A DNA stretch of 64,000 nt. It comes from Symsagittifera roscoffensis (Eukaryota > Xenacoelomorpha > Acoela > Convolutidae). Position numbers and translations under genes: made by a program. Under the pieces are notes generated by a model. The model saw only the letters and a program-made list of their open reading frames with translations. It was not told the DNA's origin and made no database searches. The DNA is taken from assembly GCF_963678635.1 (NCBI RefSeq), contig NC_087070.1:16711318-16775317 (forward strand). Direction: 5' to 3'. Position 1 is the stretch's first letter. Every line of letters starts with the position of its first letter. This document shows, in pieces, positions 18,894-31,299 of the stretch.

Positions 18894-21800
18894 CTTACTT
18901 TAGGCAAAATGTAATAAAAAACCACCTAGCTTTCACCTGCTTGTAGCTTCGAGCCTCATTAAAATCTCTAACTTTTGCTTTGCCTAAGTTTTTAAAAAAG
19001 CTTATTATTTTCTATCGCTGATTAATCGCAAAAACAATTTTTCATTGTTCCAGCGTTAATTCATCACTAATTTTCTTCTGTAAAATTGGTATCAATCTCA
19101 AAAAAGAGAAAACATTTCAGACAAGCATAAAATTGCAGAAGAATTCTGTTCCAAGTTTTCAAAAAAGAAACGGACTAATTATGCTAGGAGTGCTTTTTTC
19201 TCTCCAGACAAGTTTCTACTTTTCAACAAGCAAGTTCTGACAATTTTTTAATATAATTCGTAAAAAATTGCTGTCTTGAGCTCATGTTTAAAAAGTTACT
19301 TGAGCTGAAGTTCACTTGTGGCTACAGTTTGGCCAATTTGCAAAAATTAACCGCGCAACATAATTTGTCCTATTAACTCGTAAGTGGAGATTTATTCTTT
19401 TTGATTTATTCCAAATTGCTCCAGATTGATTTGGAGCATGCTGTTTGATCAGTTTAATTTTCACTTAAGCAAAATTTATCACTTGTTTTTTGCATAGCGC
19501 CTGGACATTGATTTAAAAAAACTAAAAAGAAATCTGAAAAAATTACCAAAAAAAATCAAATATCGATAGAACTTTACTAAATGCTGCATCTATTTTTCGT
19601 TGAAAACTTTTAGTTTTTAGAAGAAAGTGAGTTTATTTCAAATCAGTAGCGTTTTTAAAGGGGAACAATTTAAGGGCATCTCTGCCCTCCCTACTAAGAG
19701 ATTCGACCGCCTGAACAACCAAAATGTCAAATTACCACGGTTTCAGATTTTTTTAAATAAAAGTTAATTAATTATGAACAAGACTAACTTATGTTCCAAC
19801 TGCCCATTAACGGGTCTCCAAATGTGAAAGATTGACATTTTGTGAGTTTAGGCTGATATTATCAAATTTGAAGCATTGAAAATTGAGTAGGGTATGAAAT
19901 TAATTAGATCACTTAGCTTGCCTCAATTCAGTTTCGAACGATTTTTAGTTCGGGGTAACTTACCGCTAGAAAATTATGCGCCTTTAATTTTAGCATCAAA
20001 ATATGAAACAAGTAGCATTTAATCGTGTGTGTGCTGTATTGAAATATAGTGGTGTGTGAACGGACGGGCCCACAAATATTCAGGGATCTCCTATTTTAAA
20101 ATTTAAATCAGGGATAAATTTCAAAATTTGTCTGAGTTAGAGAAATAACCCGATCATATACATTCCTCTCTTTCTTCGAAGTTCGTATCAATAGTCAAAA
20201 CAGGCCAATTTTTGATTAAGCCCGATCTGCTCGTTTTTCGTCATCAAAAAAGAACATTGCTGCCTATAATAGAAATAGTGACTGCGTCTTCTTGTGAGTC
20301 TTTTGCAGTTTAAAAGCACCTCACCAATCAAAAGCGAAAATAAAAACGTATCAACACGCATAGATAGCAATTTTTCTTTGAAAACTTGTTAGTAACTATA
20401 AGTATCGATATAACTTTTTTTGGGTCTGTTTCTCGGGGTTGTGTAATCAGTTTCGGTCAGAACTTGCTAATAACTCCTAGTGCTTGTCTTGTGTTTGTTC
20501 AAATCGTTATTTTGCCTTTTCTGTAATTTGTTGAGGTCACCATGGGAGACAAAAACGGGATCTTTTGAAATGGCTTAGTCTTGGATGGTTTCATGACAAG
20601 ATTACTGGATTACATTACGAATTTTTGTCATTTTTGGGCTCTTTGTTGCTTCAAAGCACCTCACCAATCACAACATAGTGATACTCAACGAATTTTCTAC
20701 GATCTAACGGAATGATTAAAAAAATAGAACGCGTAGACCAAAAGTATCTATGATGATAAACTGTACGACCTCATCGATCATACCAAGTTCAAGATTAACA
20801 AAATTGCGTTCCTAGTTACAATTAATTTGAAAAATTTTGATGTATTTTTTGCTAGAAAATTTGGTGTGTTTTTTTTCTGCTTTCGCAAATTTTCAAACCA
20901 CACGCAAACAATCCCGGGCTAACCATACATTTTTATAAAGAAATTGTCCGTAAAAAAATCAAATACATTTTCATATCGTAAAATTGTACAATTCTTATAA
21001 AGTTTGGTTAAAATGGTGTTATCCAATTCTTTTAAAATATTTTTATCTTGTTTCAACAAAAAAATGATCTATGGTGAAAAAAGAACATTTTCGACAAAAA
21101 TTGCTACTCATGCAGATTCCTTGAATGGAAATAGTAGGACTAGCGTTTTTTGATGACGGCTCTAAAAATTAAAACAGTAATTTCGAAATTGCCCTAAAAC
21201 AATTTAAAATTTTGTGTGCATAAATTGATTTAGTTATTTTTGTAAACAAAAGAAAAAACCTACGAATTTTTTGAAAAAACCTACTGAACACGTCCCAAAA
21301 ACGATGAGAAAAAATTAAACATGTAAAAAACACGTATTTGGCTTATAAAAAGTGCTAGTCAGACAACATTCGAAAAGTCAATAATCATAAGTCATTTTTC
21401 CGACTTTCTGTTAATCGCGTTAAAACATTGGTACCTGTTAATCTAATTTTTGAAATTGTTTTTTGGGAGTACTGCAATTCGCTAGGGAAGAATAGAATAA
21501 TAAAGTGTATTATGTTCGTCTCCCGCCCGCCCAGATTATGAAAACGTCAATAAATAATGAAAACCTTTAGCTCAAAAATTGATCACATATTGAATCAGAA
21601 GTAAAACACTTGTGAACATGAAATTTATCGATTCTGCTAGATTTCAACTTTTTAATTTTTTTTATTGCTTTTGTTTTTGAATCACAAAAGTTTCAAATTT
21701 TCGTATTCCTTAGATTTAAGTCAAATCACTTTTGTCATTCTTGTGTGTTGATCACTTTTTTGTCGGTTTTGGTCGTGCATATATGTTTGCGGGCGAAATA

Positions 21801-22739
21801 TATATGCCCTGATCTTGCTGAGACTGCACTGTACAGCACTCTTAAGGTGATAGCTCAAAAAAAAGTGGGAATTTTTTGGGTTTTTGGTGTTTTTAGAGTT
21901 TTTTGTATTTTTTTTTATTAATAGGGTTTTGGCCATCAAAAAAAGACTGATAAATAGAGTGTAAAAGGAATAATTGGCATTGCCAAAATAATCTTAGATT
22001 TATTATTTTTCTCAGATCTTTTTTGCAATAGGTTTGTAAGTTATTGTAAGTTGATGTTATTTTGATTTACCTTATGAATTACTAATATTTCAGGAGCTAG
22101 GTTTGTTTAAAGGTTAACAAATATAAGATCTTTCCTCTCCGCAGCTTTGAGTTTTGAAATTGAAAGTTAACGTCGGCTTGAAAATTAACGCTGCAATTCT
22201 GAAAAACACGCATTTATCCCCAATCAGAAACGTCTGGTTGCCTCATTGACCTTTAGATTGCCGCTGTAAGCTTCACGGGTCGTACCCAGGCGTACTTCGG
22301 GAAAAACTGAATTTTTTACTTTCTGCTGCTTTTATCAAAAGCAGCAGAAAATTTTACTTTTGCTTTTATTTTTGTCGCTGAGATTAAAACAATCAAAGTA
22401 ATAATAAATAATCATATAATGTTCTATAAAATATTCAAACGAAATTGGTTTTCATTTAGAAAAAAAATCAGCTTTTTTTTCGGCGTCTGCTATTTTTACT
22501 TTAGTATTTTGAAGTTATTAGAAAACATAAAAAGAATTATACTGCGAGAAATATAATATATACTGGAACAAGCTTCTCACTCAATACTTTTTACAACAAT
22601 CGACAGAATTATGTTTTATCAAATCGCCAGAAAATGTTTGAGAATTGAGGTATTTACTTAACAATCGCCAACCCTAGTTATCTTCTAAAAATTTGTCACC
22701 CCTGTAAATAAAAGCAGGAAGTTAGCACTACCATAGTCG
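18894..22739. other. Non-coding DNA with old repeat fragments
   Basis: No credible gene. It holds a diverged + strand Helentron-like copy (19146 to about 19620), a short minus-strand fragment of that family's 5' end (20105-20190), and the dispersed 18-mer AAAGCACCTCACCAATCA at about 20313 and 20653. Short ORFs here look like chance. Confidence 0.5.
19146..19620 (+). mobile_element. Diverged Helentron-like copy
   Basis: Begins CTGTTCCAAGTTTTC and keeps the family's internal order: the CCAGACAAGTTTC block, the TTGTCTTGAGCT-like block, the GGCCAATTTG block, CTATTAACTCGTAAG and the AAAATTTATC block. The 3' hairpin end is not recognisable. Confidence 0.5.
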
Positions 22740-23525
22740 ATAGCCAATGCTTATCTTGCAAGGTCTTGCAAGATTTTTTCAAATTATGTTCATCTTGCAT
22801 CACTTTTGGCAACGTATGTTTATCTTGCAAGATTCTCCCAAATTCTTCCAAAATAACCATTGTACAAAAAAACAGAAAATCAAGTTGCTACATTTTCAAG
22901 AGTATAGATAGAATCCATACCGTAGTAGCTCCAGTGAAAATCAGAAAGAAATGAAGAAAAAACACTGAGGCCTTCTAAGCTAGCTGACTGTGAAAATGCA
23001 TGAGTCGCTAAGACATGCGTCTTTTGTTCATGGCTGGTTAACTGATTCTCTTTGACTCAAACTCAAATTATTTCTGGAAACTTTTTAGTTTCGTTGTTTT
23101 TTTTTCTGAAAGTATTGATTTTGCTAGTTTTGCTCTTGTAGTTCAAAAATTTTGAATAATCTGGAAAGTTAATTTTTCTTTTATGAGGCTTTAGATTTTT
23201 ATAGGGTACAGTTCACTTTGTTCATGTTACTTAGCTGACAAAATTTGAGAACTCGGTAGCCGTGTTTTAATTAAAATCCGAAAAAAATACACAAAACTAT
23301 AGGATTCAATGGCGATTCACCGGCTAGTGGGTTGTTTGTATGCATGAGTCACCAATATATGCTTCCCTCGTACCGGTATTGCTAATTGGGCATCTCCGCA
23401 AAACTAAAAATTCCTAATTTCAGCAAAACTGATTTTTTTTTTCATTTTGCAAAAGTATGGTTATGTTGAGTTATGTTTTTTTTCTGAGATCTTGCAAGAA
23501 CCTTGCAAAATCTTGACAAAACATA
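22740..23525. repeat. Region bounded by CTTGCAAG palindromes
   Basis: TCTTGCAAGAT-type palindromes cluster at 22753-22835, and again near 23494-23515 in partly inverted order. TGCATGAGTC occurs twice between them (about 22998 and 23341). This could be a decayed inverted-repeat element; the termini are not clear. Confidence 0.3.
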
Positions 23526-24892
23526 CATGCATCTGGTCAAGAATAAAATTTGATTTCTTAAGTAGATGATTCCATTTATAATTTGATTTCGTTGTAATCT
23601 GATTGGTCAAAATTCAACTGTCTTAATTTACTTTACTTCTCCAGGCAATATAAAAAAAACAATTGATAATTTTTGTCTCTACAACATATGGTTCGATTAG
23701 ATCGCGCAGATTGAATTTTTATTCAGATTAGCTTGCGCTTACGCTACCCGTTAAAAACGAAAGTTAGCCTTCATTTATAATCCCAAGTTTGCCGAATTGG
23801 CAAATTTAAACATCATAAATTTACAAAAAAGATCGGAATTAGATTTAGGAAAAACATTGCTTGTATTTTTGCGATGCTCTGATTGTTGCGATTGCCAATT
23901 ATATTCGAATAAACCGTTTTTTTTGTTGAAAAAGATTTGACAAAATTAAAATAAAAATTTATTTTTTATCATTATCTCCCGCACATGCTATCTATAGTAC
24001 AAAAGATATGTTTTGAGTTTTGTAAAGTTATTGCTCAGTTTTTTATAAACAATGAAAACAGGAAAAACTGGAAATAGTCGAGAAAAAAATCCCCAGCAAA
24101 AAACAATCCGTCACTTTCTTCGAAATTCGGAGAAATAACACTGCTAGTATATCACAGCAAAACATGAAGGTTTGGACTAAATTTTTAGCCCAATTAAATC
24201 AATTTGATTGAAAATTTGACAAAATAAGTGATTAAGAGAAGAAAAAAAGTTTTCTGAATTTATCCCCTCACGTTATGTAAATTGCATAGGGATCTATTTA
24301 GCAACTAACGTTAGATTCGTTGTCTGACTGCGCCATGATAAATGTTACTTTGTTACAGCTAACTCTACTTTATACAATTAAAAAAGTAAAAGAATAAAAA
24401 AGAATTAATCTGAAAGTTGAAAAATTAAAAAACGACAGAGCATTCTCTCCGCCGGAGAGAATGAAAGTGTGAAGGTCAAACATAAATGACCGATTGAATC
24501 AATTAGATACGAAAATGAGATAAACTAGATTAAGATTAAAAGTAGAATCACATCACGCCTTGAACTTTGTTATCTGATACAACCAAGAAGAAAAATGGTT
24601 CTCATTTGTTTTTCAAACGTTAGATTGGATATTGCAATGAAAAAACTTTTGCGCTTCGCAGTTATTTAATATATTCAAAGATAAAATGAAATTAAGTCAT
24701 ATAACTTTAGATAAACTGCCCAAAATTTTTTTCTTCGTACCAAGTTTCGAGTAGACCTGCGTAGAATTTTTCAAGAAGCAAAATTGAGCAGAATAAGCAG
24801 AAAGAGCTTAAAAGAGAAGAAAACTTTATGGACCAGCATAGAGAAATGATTTGATGTAAAGAGCAGAACTTGATAACTGATGGGAAATTTCT
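23526..24892. other. Non-coding DNA, one strong hairpin
   Basis: No gene seen. It contains the perfect hairpin at 24441-24463 and, around 24090-24150, a minus-strand fragment resembling the 5' end of the Helentron-like family. The rest is AT-rich and unassigned. Confidence 0.5.
24441..24463. repeat. Perfect 11-bp-arm palindrome
   Basis: CATTCTCTCCG, one base, then its exact complement. GC-rich against a very AT-rich background, so it stands out. No copy elsewhere in the window was noticed. Confidence 0.7.
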
Positions 24893-24975
24893 TTAAAAAA
24901 TTTGATTCATTGAAATAAACTCATGGGTCAAATGGTTTATATGTACCAAAAATTCAATTGTTGTTGTCAAAGCAT

Positions 24976-25276
24976 GGGCGGATCTAGAATTTTCTCGAGG
25001 AGGTCGGATTTTCGAGGGGGACGAGTCAACCAAATAGGTTTTCCGAGCTCCCAAAGCACTAAAAAGACCAATCAATTGACCAAAATTTTATCAGATTTCT
25101 TCCGTAAAAAACGAATATAAAGATAAGGTTAGCGTAGAAAATCCAGTGTTTCTAAAAACCCCCAAAAAATCTTATATTGCATCAAAGCAATCACTTAAAA
25201 TAAGAACCACGGGCGGATTTAGAAGGGGGTGGACGACTTCCCTCAGGGACTCGATCTGCTCTATCCTAGATCTGCC
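24976..25276. mobile_element. Possible MITE with GGGCGGATCTAG ends
   Basis: GGGCGGATCTAGAA occurs at 24976 and GGGCGGATTTAGAA at 25211, and the inverse CTAGATCTGCCC ends at 25276. Either a 66-bp element (25211-25276) or a ~300-bp one is possible; the termini are inferred from this motif alone. Confidence 0.35.
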
Positions 25277-25578
25277 CTTGATAAGAACGCAGAAAAGTTC
25301 TTATGCTGCGTAACGAAAAATTCTTCTGGGACTTCCCTGATTCTCTAGGACAATTCAAATTTTGTCTTTAGCACCAACTCTTTGGTTTCTCTTATCTAGA
25401 AAAAACACCATTTTTTTGTATCATTCAAAAGTAATTGTTGTCCTGAGCTGAAATTCGAACAGATATTTCACCTGTGATTATTTTTTGTAAAGTTATGGGG
25501 GTTTAAAGATTGCCATTTTGACCAATTTGGGACAATTAACGCGCGATATATTTCACGCTATTAACTCGCTAATTTCAC

Positions 25579-25626
25579 GCTATTAACTCGCTATTAACTC
25601 GCTATTAACTCGCTATTAACTCGCTA
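25579..25626 (+). repeat. 11-bp minisatellite CGCTATTAACT
   Basis: About four to five tandem units derived from the CGCTATTAACGCG segment that is single-copy in other family members, so the array arose within this copy. Confidence 0.85.
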
Positions 25627-25658
25627 TATTTCACGCTAATTATTCCGTATTAGAAATA

Positions 25659-26392
25659 CAGTGCTACTTTATTTAAATTAACCGGACAAAACGCGTTAAA
25701 CTTAAAATTTAAAACGCGTTTTTCTCAAATTGGGTTCAGTTTAGGTGAAAACTTATGAAAACAAGAGTTGCTTAAAATTTTTGCAGAATTAATATGGTGT
25801 AATTTGTTTTGCAAAATTCGGGCCCAAAATTTTACCCCAAAAATGGGTCATTTTGGCTTTTCTTAGTTAATCAAAAATTACGCCAAAATGCCCAGTCGAA
25901 ACAGACATAAATATATCAAAGAGAGCGCCTTACGTAGCCCAACAAACTTTAAGAAGGGTATATTCACCAAAACAATGTATAAATTAATTAATTTTTGTTT
26001 GATAGACAAAAAAGGTCGTTTTTACTACATAAAATACCAAATTTTTATTTTAAAACCATTTTTAAACGGTTTGCAATTTTTTTTGAGAATATACCCTTCT
26101 TCAAGTTTGTTGGGCTACGTAAGGCGCTCTCTTTGATATAGTTATGTCTGTGATCGACATGGTATTTTCGGCGTAATTTTTGATTAACTAAGAAAAACCA
26201 AAATGATCCATTTTTGGGGTAAAACTTTGGACCCAAATTTTGCAACAGAAAATTAGACCATATTAATTCTGCAAAAATTTTAAGCAACTCTTGTTTCCAT
26301 AAGTTTTCACCTAAACTGAACCCAATTTGCGAAAAACGCGTTTTAAATTTCAAGTTTAACGCGTTTTGTCCGGTTAATTTAAATCAGAACTG
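25659..26392. mobile_element. Palindromic mariner-type MITE, 734 bp
   Basis: Flanked by TA on both sides (25657-25658, 26393-26394). The left end starts CAGTGCTACTTT and the right end is the inverse of CAGTTCTGATTT, like Tc1/mariner termini. Inverted arms of roughly 300 bp run almost to the centre, so the whole element can fold back on itself. The ORFs 25888-26136 and 26045-26353 are products of this palindrome. No transposase is present. Confidence 0.85.
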
Positions 26393-26638
26393 TAGTTCCA
26401 AATTGGTTGAAAAAATTTTATTTGCCTTAATTGATTTGTTAAAAGCAGCAAAATCTATCCTTTTGTACTTTATATGGCGTGTGGCGCGATGATTTTCACA
26501 AAAAAAAATCTCAAATTTCAGAAAAACAAATTTTAATTTCATTTTATTACATTCAATTTTTTCATGTTATTACTGCCCCATAGGCCTTAAAAGGCAGTCA
26601 CAACATTCAGAGCCTCGCCCTGATACGAGCAGTCTTGT

Positions 26639-28205
26639 TTGGATTTATTAGCTAGCTTCAATTCAAATTAAATTTCTGCTTTTATTTGAAAAAAGGAAAC
26701 TTCTTGCGCTTAGTATGTTAACCCCCAACCCCCAAAATTCCAAAATTAAACACAATTCCGGCGACCTTAATCTGAGAATTGACTCCAATTCCGTTTTTTT
26801 TTCTTTCGAATCTAGGCTGTTGAAAAACTAGCTGAATCGTCTGTTTTTTTTTGCTGCATTGCATGAATTTCAAATTGACTGAATTGTCTTTGGCCGAATT
26901 ACCAAATTATCTATTTATTCCTTAGCGTAATGCATCAATATTCTCACCTAGTAGCAAAAACTAAACAAAATGAAACTGGTCTTACCTCAAAAACATTTTG
27001 ACGGCCTAATTAGTCTATTCCAACAACTCACAAGACTATTAGTCAGCTAATATGTTCAAATAGTTACCAAGACGAGACCGAATTTGTTTATTAACCCGCA
27101 ACAATCAATTTTGAAATATTGATGAAATACTGATGAAAGAAAGATAAATCAGTTTAAATTCTCAATCAACTAGGATTTGTTTCAGGGTTGGAAAGCGATA
27201 AAAAGGATTAGTTGAAGTCTGGAATTCAAATTTTATTGTCACAAAATTTATTTGTATTTACTTGATAGTAAACAATAGTGAATTTAAACCACTTTGAAAC
27301 GATCAGTTCAAATCAATGTTATCATCATAAGAAAGTTCCTATTTTATTGCTCCTTTTAAGACTTCACGAAACAAATTAAAATATTGATTTACACAATCTC
27401 AATAGCAGAAACTCCAAAAATCATGTGCATACTAACTTAGAACTAAAAGAAACGGATTAATCTTAACAGGCTGGAGAGCCTTTGAGAGGCTCTCTGCGAA
27501 TATACTTATTGCAGAAACCACAATTATTGAATTAATTAGAAGAATTCTTGTATCCTTTCAGTAACATAGGTCAACCCAACATAATCTTAATATGCATTAG
27601 CCAACAACACGGCCATTTTCCAGCTCTGTGACCTTCAGAAAGCGCACCTCGTGTATTCAGATAATGTGCTAATAATCTTTCCAAGCCAGTAGAAGATCCA
27701 AATTTGAGTTTAAAAAATGAAAAAATGTTACCTTTTGGCGAAAAGCCAGACTATGTTTTGTACCAGTTTGCTGAGGCTATCAACACAAAGGTCTAAACAC
27801 TTTTTTTAAAATCAAGGTATCTTTTTGATCTAATTTGTAAAAGTCAAAATTAGGTAGCTTAAAGGAGACAAAAAAGAACGAAGCACTGTTCTTACAAGAT
27901 AGATGGAAAACCTAGCAAGAAATAATTAAGCTTTCAGAACCCAATTTAGTAAACCCAGTTTCGTAAGATTTCAAATTACTTTAGCTCTGTTCGAAACTTA
28001 CTCAATAAATTTTAAAAAAAGAATCTTTCATTATAAGACCCCGAGCAGTAGCTGTAAAAATTTCAACGAAACTCATGGCTAAGCCAAAAGAAACTCGAGA
28101 AAGTCTAAATCAGTAAAACATCATAAATATTAAACTCATTATAAAAATTCAAATATAACTACATTCCAATGAGGCTATTTTCAGTCCAACCACCTTTCAA
28201 ATTTT
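26639..28205. other. Non-coding DNA, nothing recognised
   Basis: No ORF or RNA gene that I can support. One small hairpin (GAGAGCCT/AGGCTCTC) lies near 27475-27496. Confidence 0.5.
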
Positions 28206-28745
28206 TGTTCTGACTTTCGAAACGAAAGTAACGGAATATTTGTGCTCGGGGTGGGTTTTTTTTCTTCAGACAAATTTCGACTTTTTAACTAGCCAATTTT
28301 GACGGAATTTTTTTATATCATTCAAAAGCTATTGTTGTCTTGAGCTTAAATTTAAAAAGATATTTCACCTGTGATCATTTTTCTTAAAGTTATGAGGGTT
28401 TAAAGATTGCCATTTTGGCCATTTTGACCAATTTGGGACAATTAACGCGCGATATAATTCGCGCTATTAACGCGTAAGCGGAGATTTAATCCGTCTTATA
28501 AATCGTTCCAAACTGGTTGAACGAAGCTTATTGACATAATTGATTTGTTACAAGGAACGAAATCTATCTTTTTGTACTTTATATGGCGTGTGGGGGGATG
28601 ATTGTCATAAAAAATTTCAAATTTTGGAGAAAAAAAATTCATTTTCTTTTATTTCGTTTAATTTTTTATGTGATTTCTGCTGCTCCATAAACCTTAAAAG
28701 GCAGTCGGAACATTCAAGGCTTCGCCCTGATACGAGCAGTCTTGT
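28206..28745 (+). mobile_element. Helentron-like non-autonomous element, full-length
   Basis: Starts TGTTCTGACTTTCG, where a CTTTCG/CGAAAG hairpin follows. It carries AGTCGGAACA (inverse of the family 5' end) 33 nt from the 3' end, then a hairpin-like GGCTTCGCCCT and the terminus AGTCTTGT before host T. The asymmetric inverted repeats plus 3' hairpin fit Helentron-derived elements; no coding capacity. Confidence 0.7.
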
Positions 28746-28796
28746 TTAAACTTGAAATTCGAAGGTGGAGGAAAGTGGAAAAGAGAATGTTTTTAT

Positions 28797-29204
28797 TTCG
28801 CCTTTCGAAGAAAGTGAGGAATTGATATATTCGGGGTGACTTTTCATTCAGACAAATTTACAAAACTTTTTTTTCTCGGCAAATCAATCCCCGGATCTTC
28901 GTGGGGTCTGCCGAGTGAGTACACTACGTTATTAACCTGGCATGTCTGAACTCGAACTGCTCCTTATACTTTTTGATTATGATGCGTGGCGCAATATTCC
29001 GCAATACAAAATTGTTCCAAATTGAAAAGAGCAAACTAATTGGTCTTATTTTTCCTTACATGACTCGAATTTTAACATTAAAACAATATTACTATTAGTC
29101 TTAAATTCGTAGTTTGTCGATATTTAATTTACCAGAAACTATTCGAGACCATTTAAAAGGCAGTTGAAACATTCAGGGCTTTGCTCTTACACGAGTAGTC
29201 TTGT
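28797..29204 (+). mobile_element. Helentron-like diverged copy
   Basis: Starts in the CCTTTCGAAGAAAG hairpin region and ends with GGCAGTTGAAACATTC, a weak hairpin and GTAGTCTTGT. It is about 130 bp shorter than the full-length copies and diverged in the middle. Confidence 0.6.
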
Positions 29205-29680
29205 TATTCATACCCATATCCATTTTACACTATTTTTTAAAATCAAGCATCATTTGAAACGCAATACGATTGGAAGAAAAATAATTATTTCAACGAAAAA
29301 CATAGAAAGTGCTGCACAATTGCACTATTGTAAGTCCCAGTAATACGCACGCTTGAGTTTCCAGCACAATTGCATAATTCCCAGTAAAAATTGATGAAAA
29401 ACTGCTAATTCAGTTTCAGTAACATTTTCATGAATGATTCCGACTTTATTCCAATGATCAATGAACCAACGACTTTTTATCGATGAACATAAAAAAAATT
29501 AGCGATGATTTACCAAGGATTAAGGGCTAAAAAAATTTATAGATATTAGAATTAAAATAGTAAAAAAGGCTAATTCATTGCTAATGCATCGCTTAACTTT
29601 TTGGATTTTTTGAAACTTAAATCGTTTTATTTTCTTTCTCTAATCATTATACCGAAAAAAATTTCGTTATATCAGAAAAT
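29205..29680. other. Non-coding DNA left of the tandem duplication
   Basis: AT-rich, with no gene or repeat that I can identify. The duplication's left breakpoint follows at 29681. Confidence 0.5.
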
Positions 29681-29985
29681 TGGTTTTCATACATTGGATC
29701 AACCGTAGAATCTAAACCCCCCCCCCCCCCCCCCCCTATGTGATTTACCAAAGAATGCCCTCCTTAAGCATGTAATAATTTTGAAAATTATTTCTGTATA
29801 AAATATGCCTTTCATACAAACGCACAAATAAAAATGGTTTTTACATTTTTTATGCGGGGTTGCATTTGTATGTGCTGGTTATTACACAAATTAATATTTT
29901 AATTCAATTTTCTTTAGTAATAAGGTTAACTCTGAACAAAGCTAGGCTATACTCAAAGTTATCTTATGAAAAATCTATATCTTCT

Positions 29986-30009
29986 CCCCCCTAAATCGAT
30001 TTTGGGGGG
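29986..30009. repeat. C6/G6 hairpin
   Basis: CCCCCCTAAATCGATTTTGGGGGG, a near-perfect inverted repeat written here only to show the arms; one of several C-tract/G-tract structures in the window. Confidence 0.6.
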
Positions 30010-30970
30010 ATTGTATGTTGATCCCATATTTTCACATTGTTCTTCAGTTTTTCGGATTTAATTTGGGTTTACGGATTAATTTTTTTCCAAATCCCCACAT
30101 CCCACACCCCTGGGGAGCGTTCCTGGTTCGTATTTTGTATATGGGCAATCGAAACCAAAACTGCAGAAACAGATAGCAACACTAACTATGCTTAGAATAA
30201 CGTTAAATTGTAGTGTTATAACTTGAGAGTAAAATTTAACTTGATAGGTCAGCCTGATATAGTCTGAAAACAAAAAATGCAGACCAGTTTTTCATAAACC
30301 GAAAAAACCATTACAAAGAAATTGTCCAGAAGTCAGATAACAATAAAAATAATTCAATAGAGTGCCACACCTTGATCGTCTACGACCTTTCCTTGACGCA
30401 GTCAAAATTGGCTGGAAAATTTTTTTTCTTCAAAAATTGGACCCTATGCAATAGTTTTCTTACTCTTCTAGAGTGGTCGAACAAAAAAGTTTAGCCACGA
30501 AACGTCAAAACGAAATCCTTAAATTTGTAGCTCTAAAACATCCCTCTAAGTCCAACTGCGTTGAACTTTCTAAAGTTTGTTCACATTGGTCACCCAGCCT
30601 AAAAATTGGCATGTGGTTAATTGATAATATCAAAAAGCATTTTGCGCATACTTTAAATTCCTAAAATTTATAGTTAAAATTTATTCGTAAAATTTTTAGT
30701 TAAAGCGTATCTTTAAGCTTGGTTATCGCTGAGAGGAGAGGCAAACGGTAAGAAGTCTAATGTTTCACGCATTTGAGCATATCAAAAGGTAACGGAATTT
30801 TTAAGTATGCTATTTTAAACAAACATTTGTTGAGAAAAATTTTAGAACGATGAAATAAATTATTCTTTGCATTATTAGGCAACTAAAAAAACCGACTGCA
30901 ACTCTGAAAGTCCTGATATTCTGAAAAATTAGCTGCAGTTCATCTGACACAACCAAACATTTTTATGACC

Positions 30971-31086
30971 AAAGCGAGTAAAGCCTATAAACTCAATCGA
31001 AAGCGAGTAAAGCCTATAAAGGCAAACGAAAGCAAAGTAAAGCCTATAAACTCAAACGGAAGCGCGTATAGCCTATAAACAAGCCG
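30971..31086 (+). repeat. 29-31-bp minisatellite, four units
   Basis: Units share AAAGCGAGTAAAGCCTATAA with drift. There are no unrelated spacers, so it is not a CRISPR array. It is copied by duplication at 35246-35361 and 36185-36300. Confidence 0.85.
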
Positions 31087-31299
31087 AAACTTGGATCATA
31101 GATTGAAATGTTTCGATCAATTATCTCACTAATATCTAATGTGATTTCTTAGTTTTTTGTACGGTTCAATTGATTTGGATGGTTTTTGTATTCAACGTCA
31201 GCTCAATTGCTGATAATTTGAATAAAATTTAATTGGCGCGCCTACGTTGAACATGAAAAAGTGCTCTAAGAAAGTTTACTACCTCTCCGTTTAAACTCA

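Larger units (their letters stand above)
25418..26638 (+). mobile_element. Helentron-like copy split by a nested MITE
   Basis: The left part (25418-25658) and right part (26393-26638) together match the internal and 3' parts of the family, ending in the hairpin and CTTGT. The 5' end is missing. A 734-bp palindromic element interrupts it at a TA within AAATAGTTCC. The left part carries an 11-bp tandem expansion. Confidence 0.8.

Noticed and set aside
25888-26353. ORFs of 82 and 102 aa as genes
   Set aside because: They lie within the two arms of a palindromic MITE and mirror each other.
30473-30664. 63-codon ORF repeated at 34748-34939
   Set aside because: The repeat is explained by the tandem duplication, so it is no evidence of coding conservation; no domain seen.
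30971-31086. Possible CRISPR array
   Set aside because: Units are contiguous with no unique spacers and the setting is eukaryotic; it is a minisatellite.
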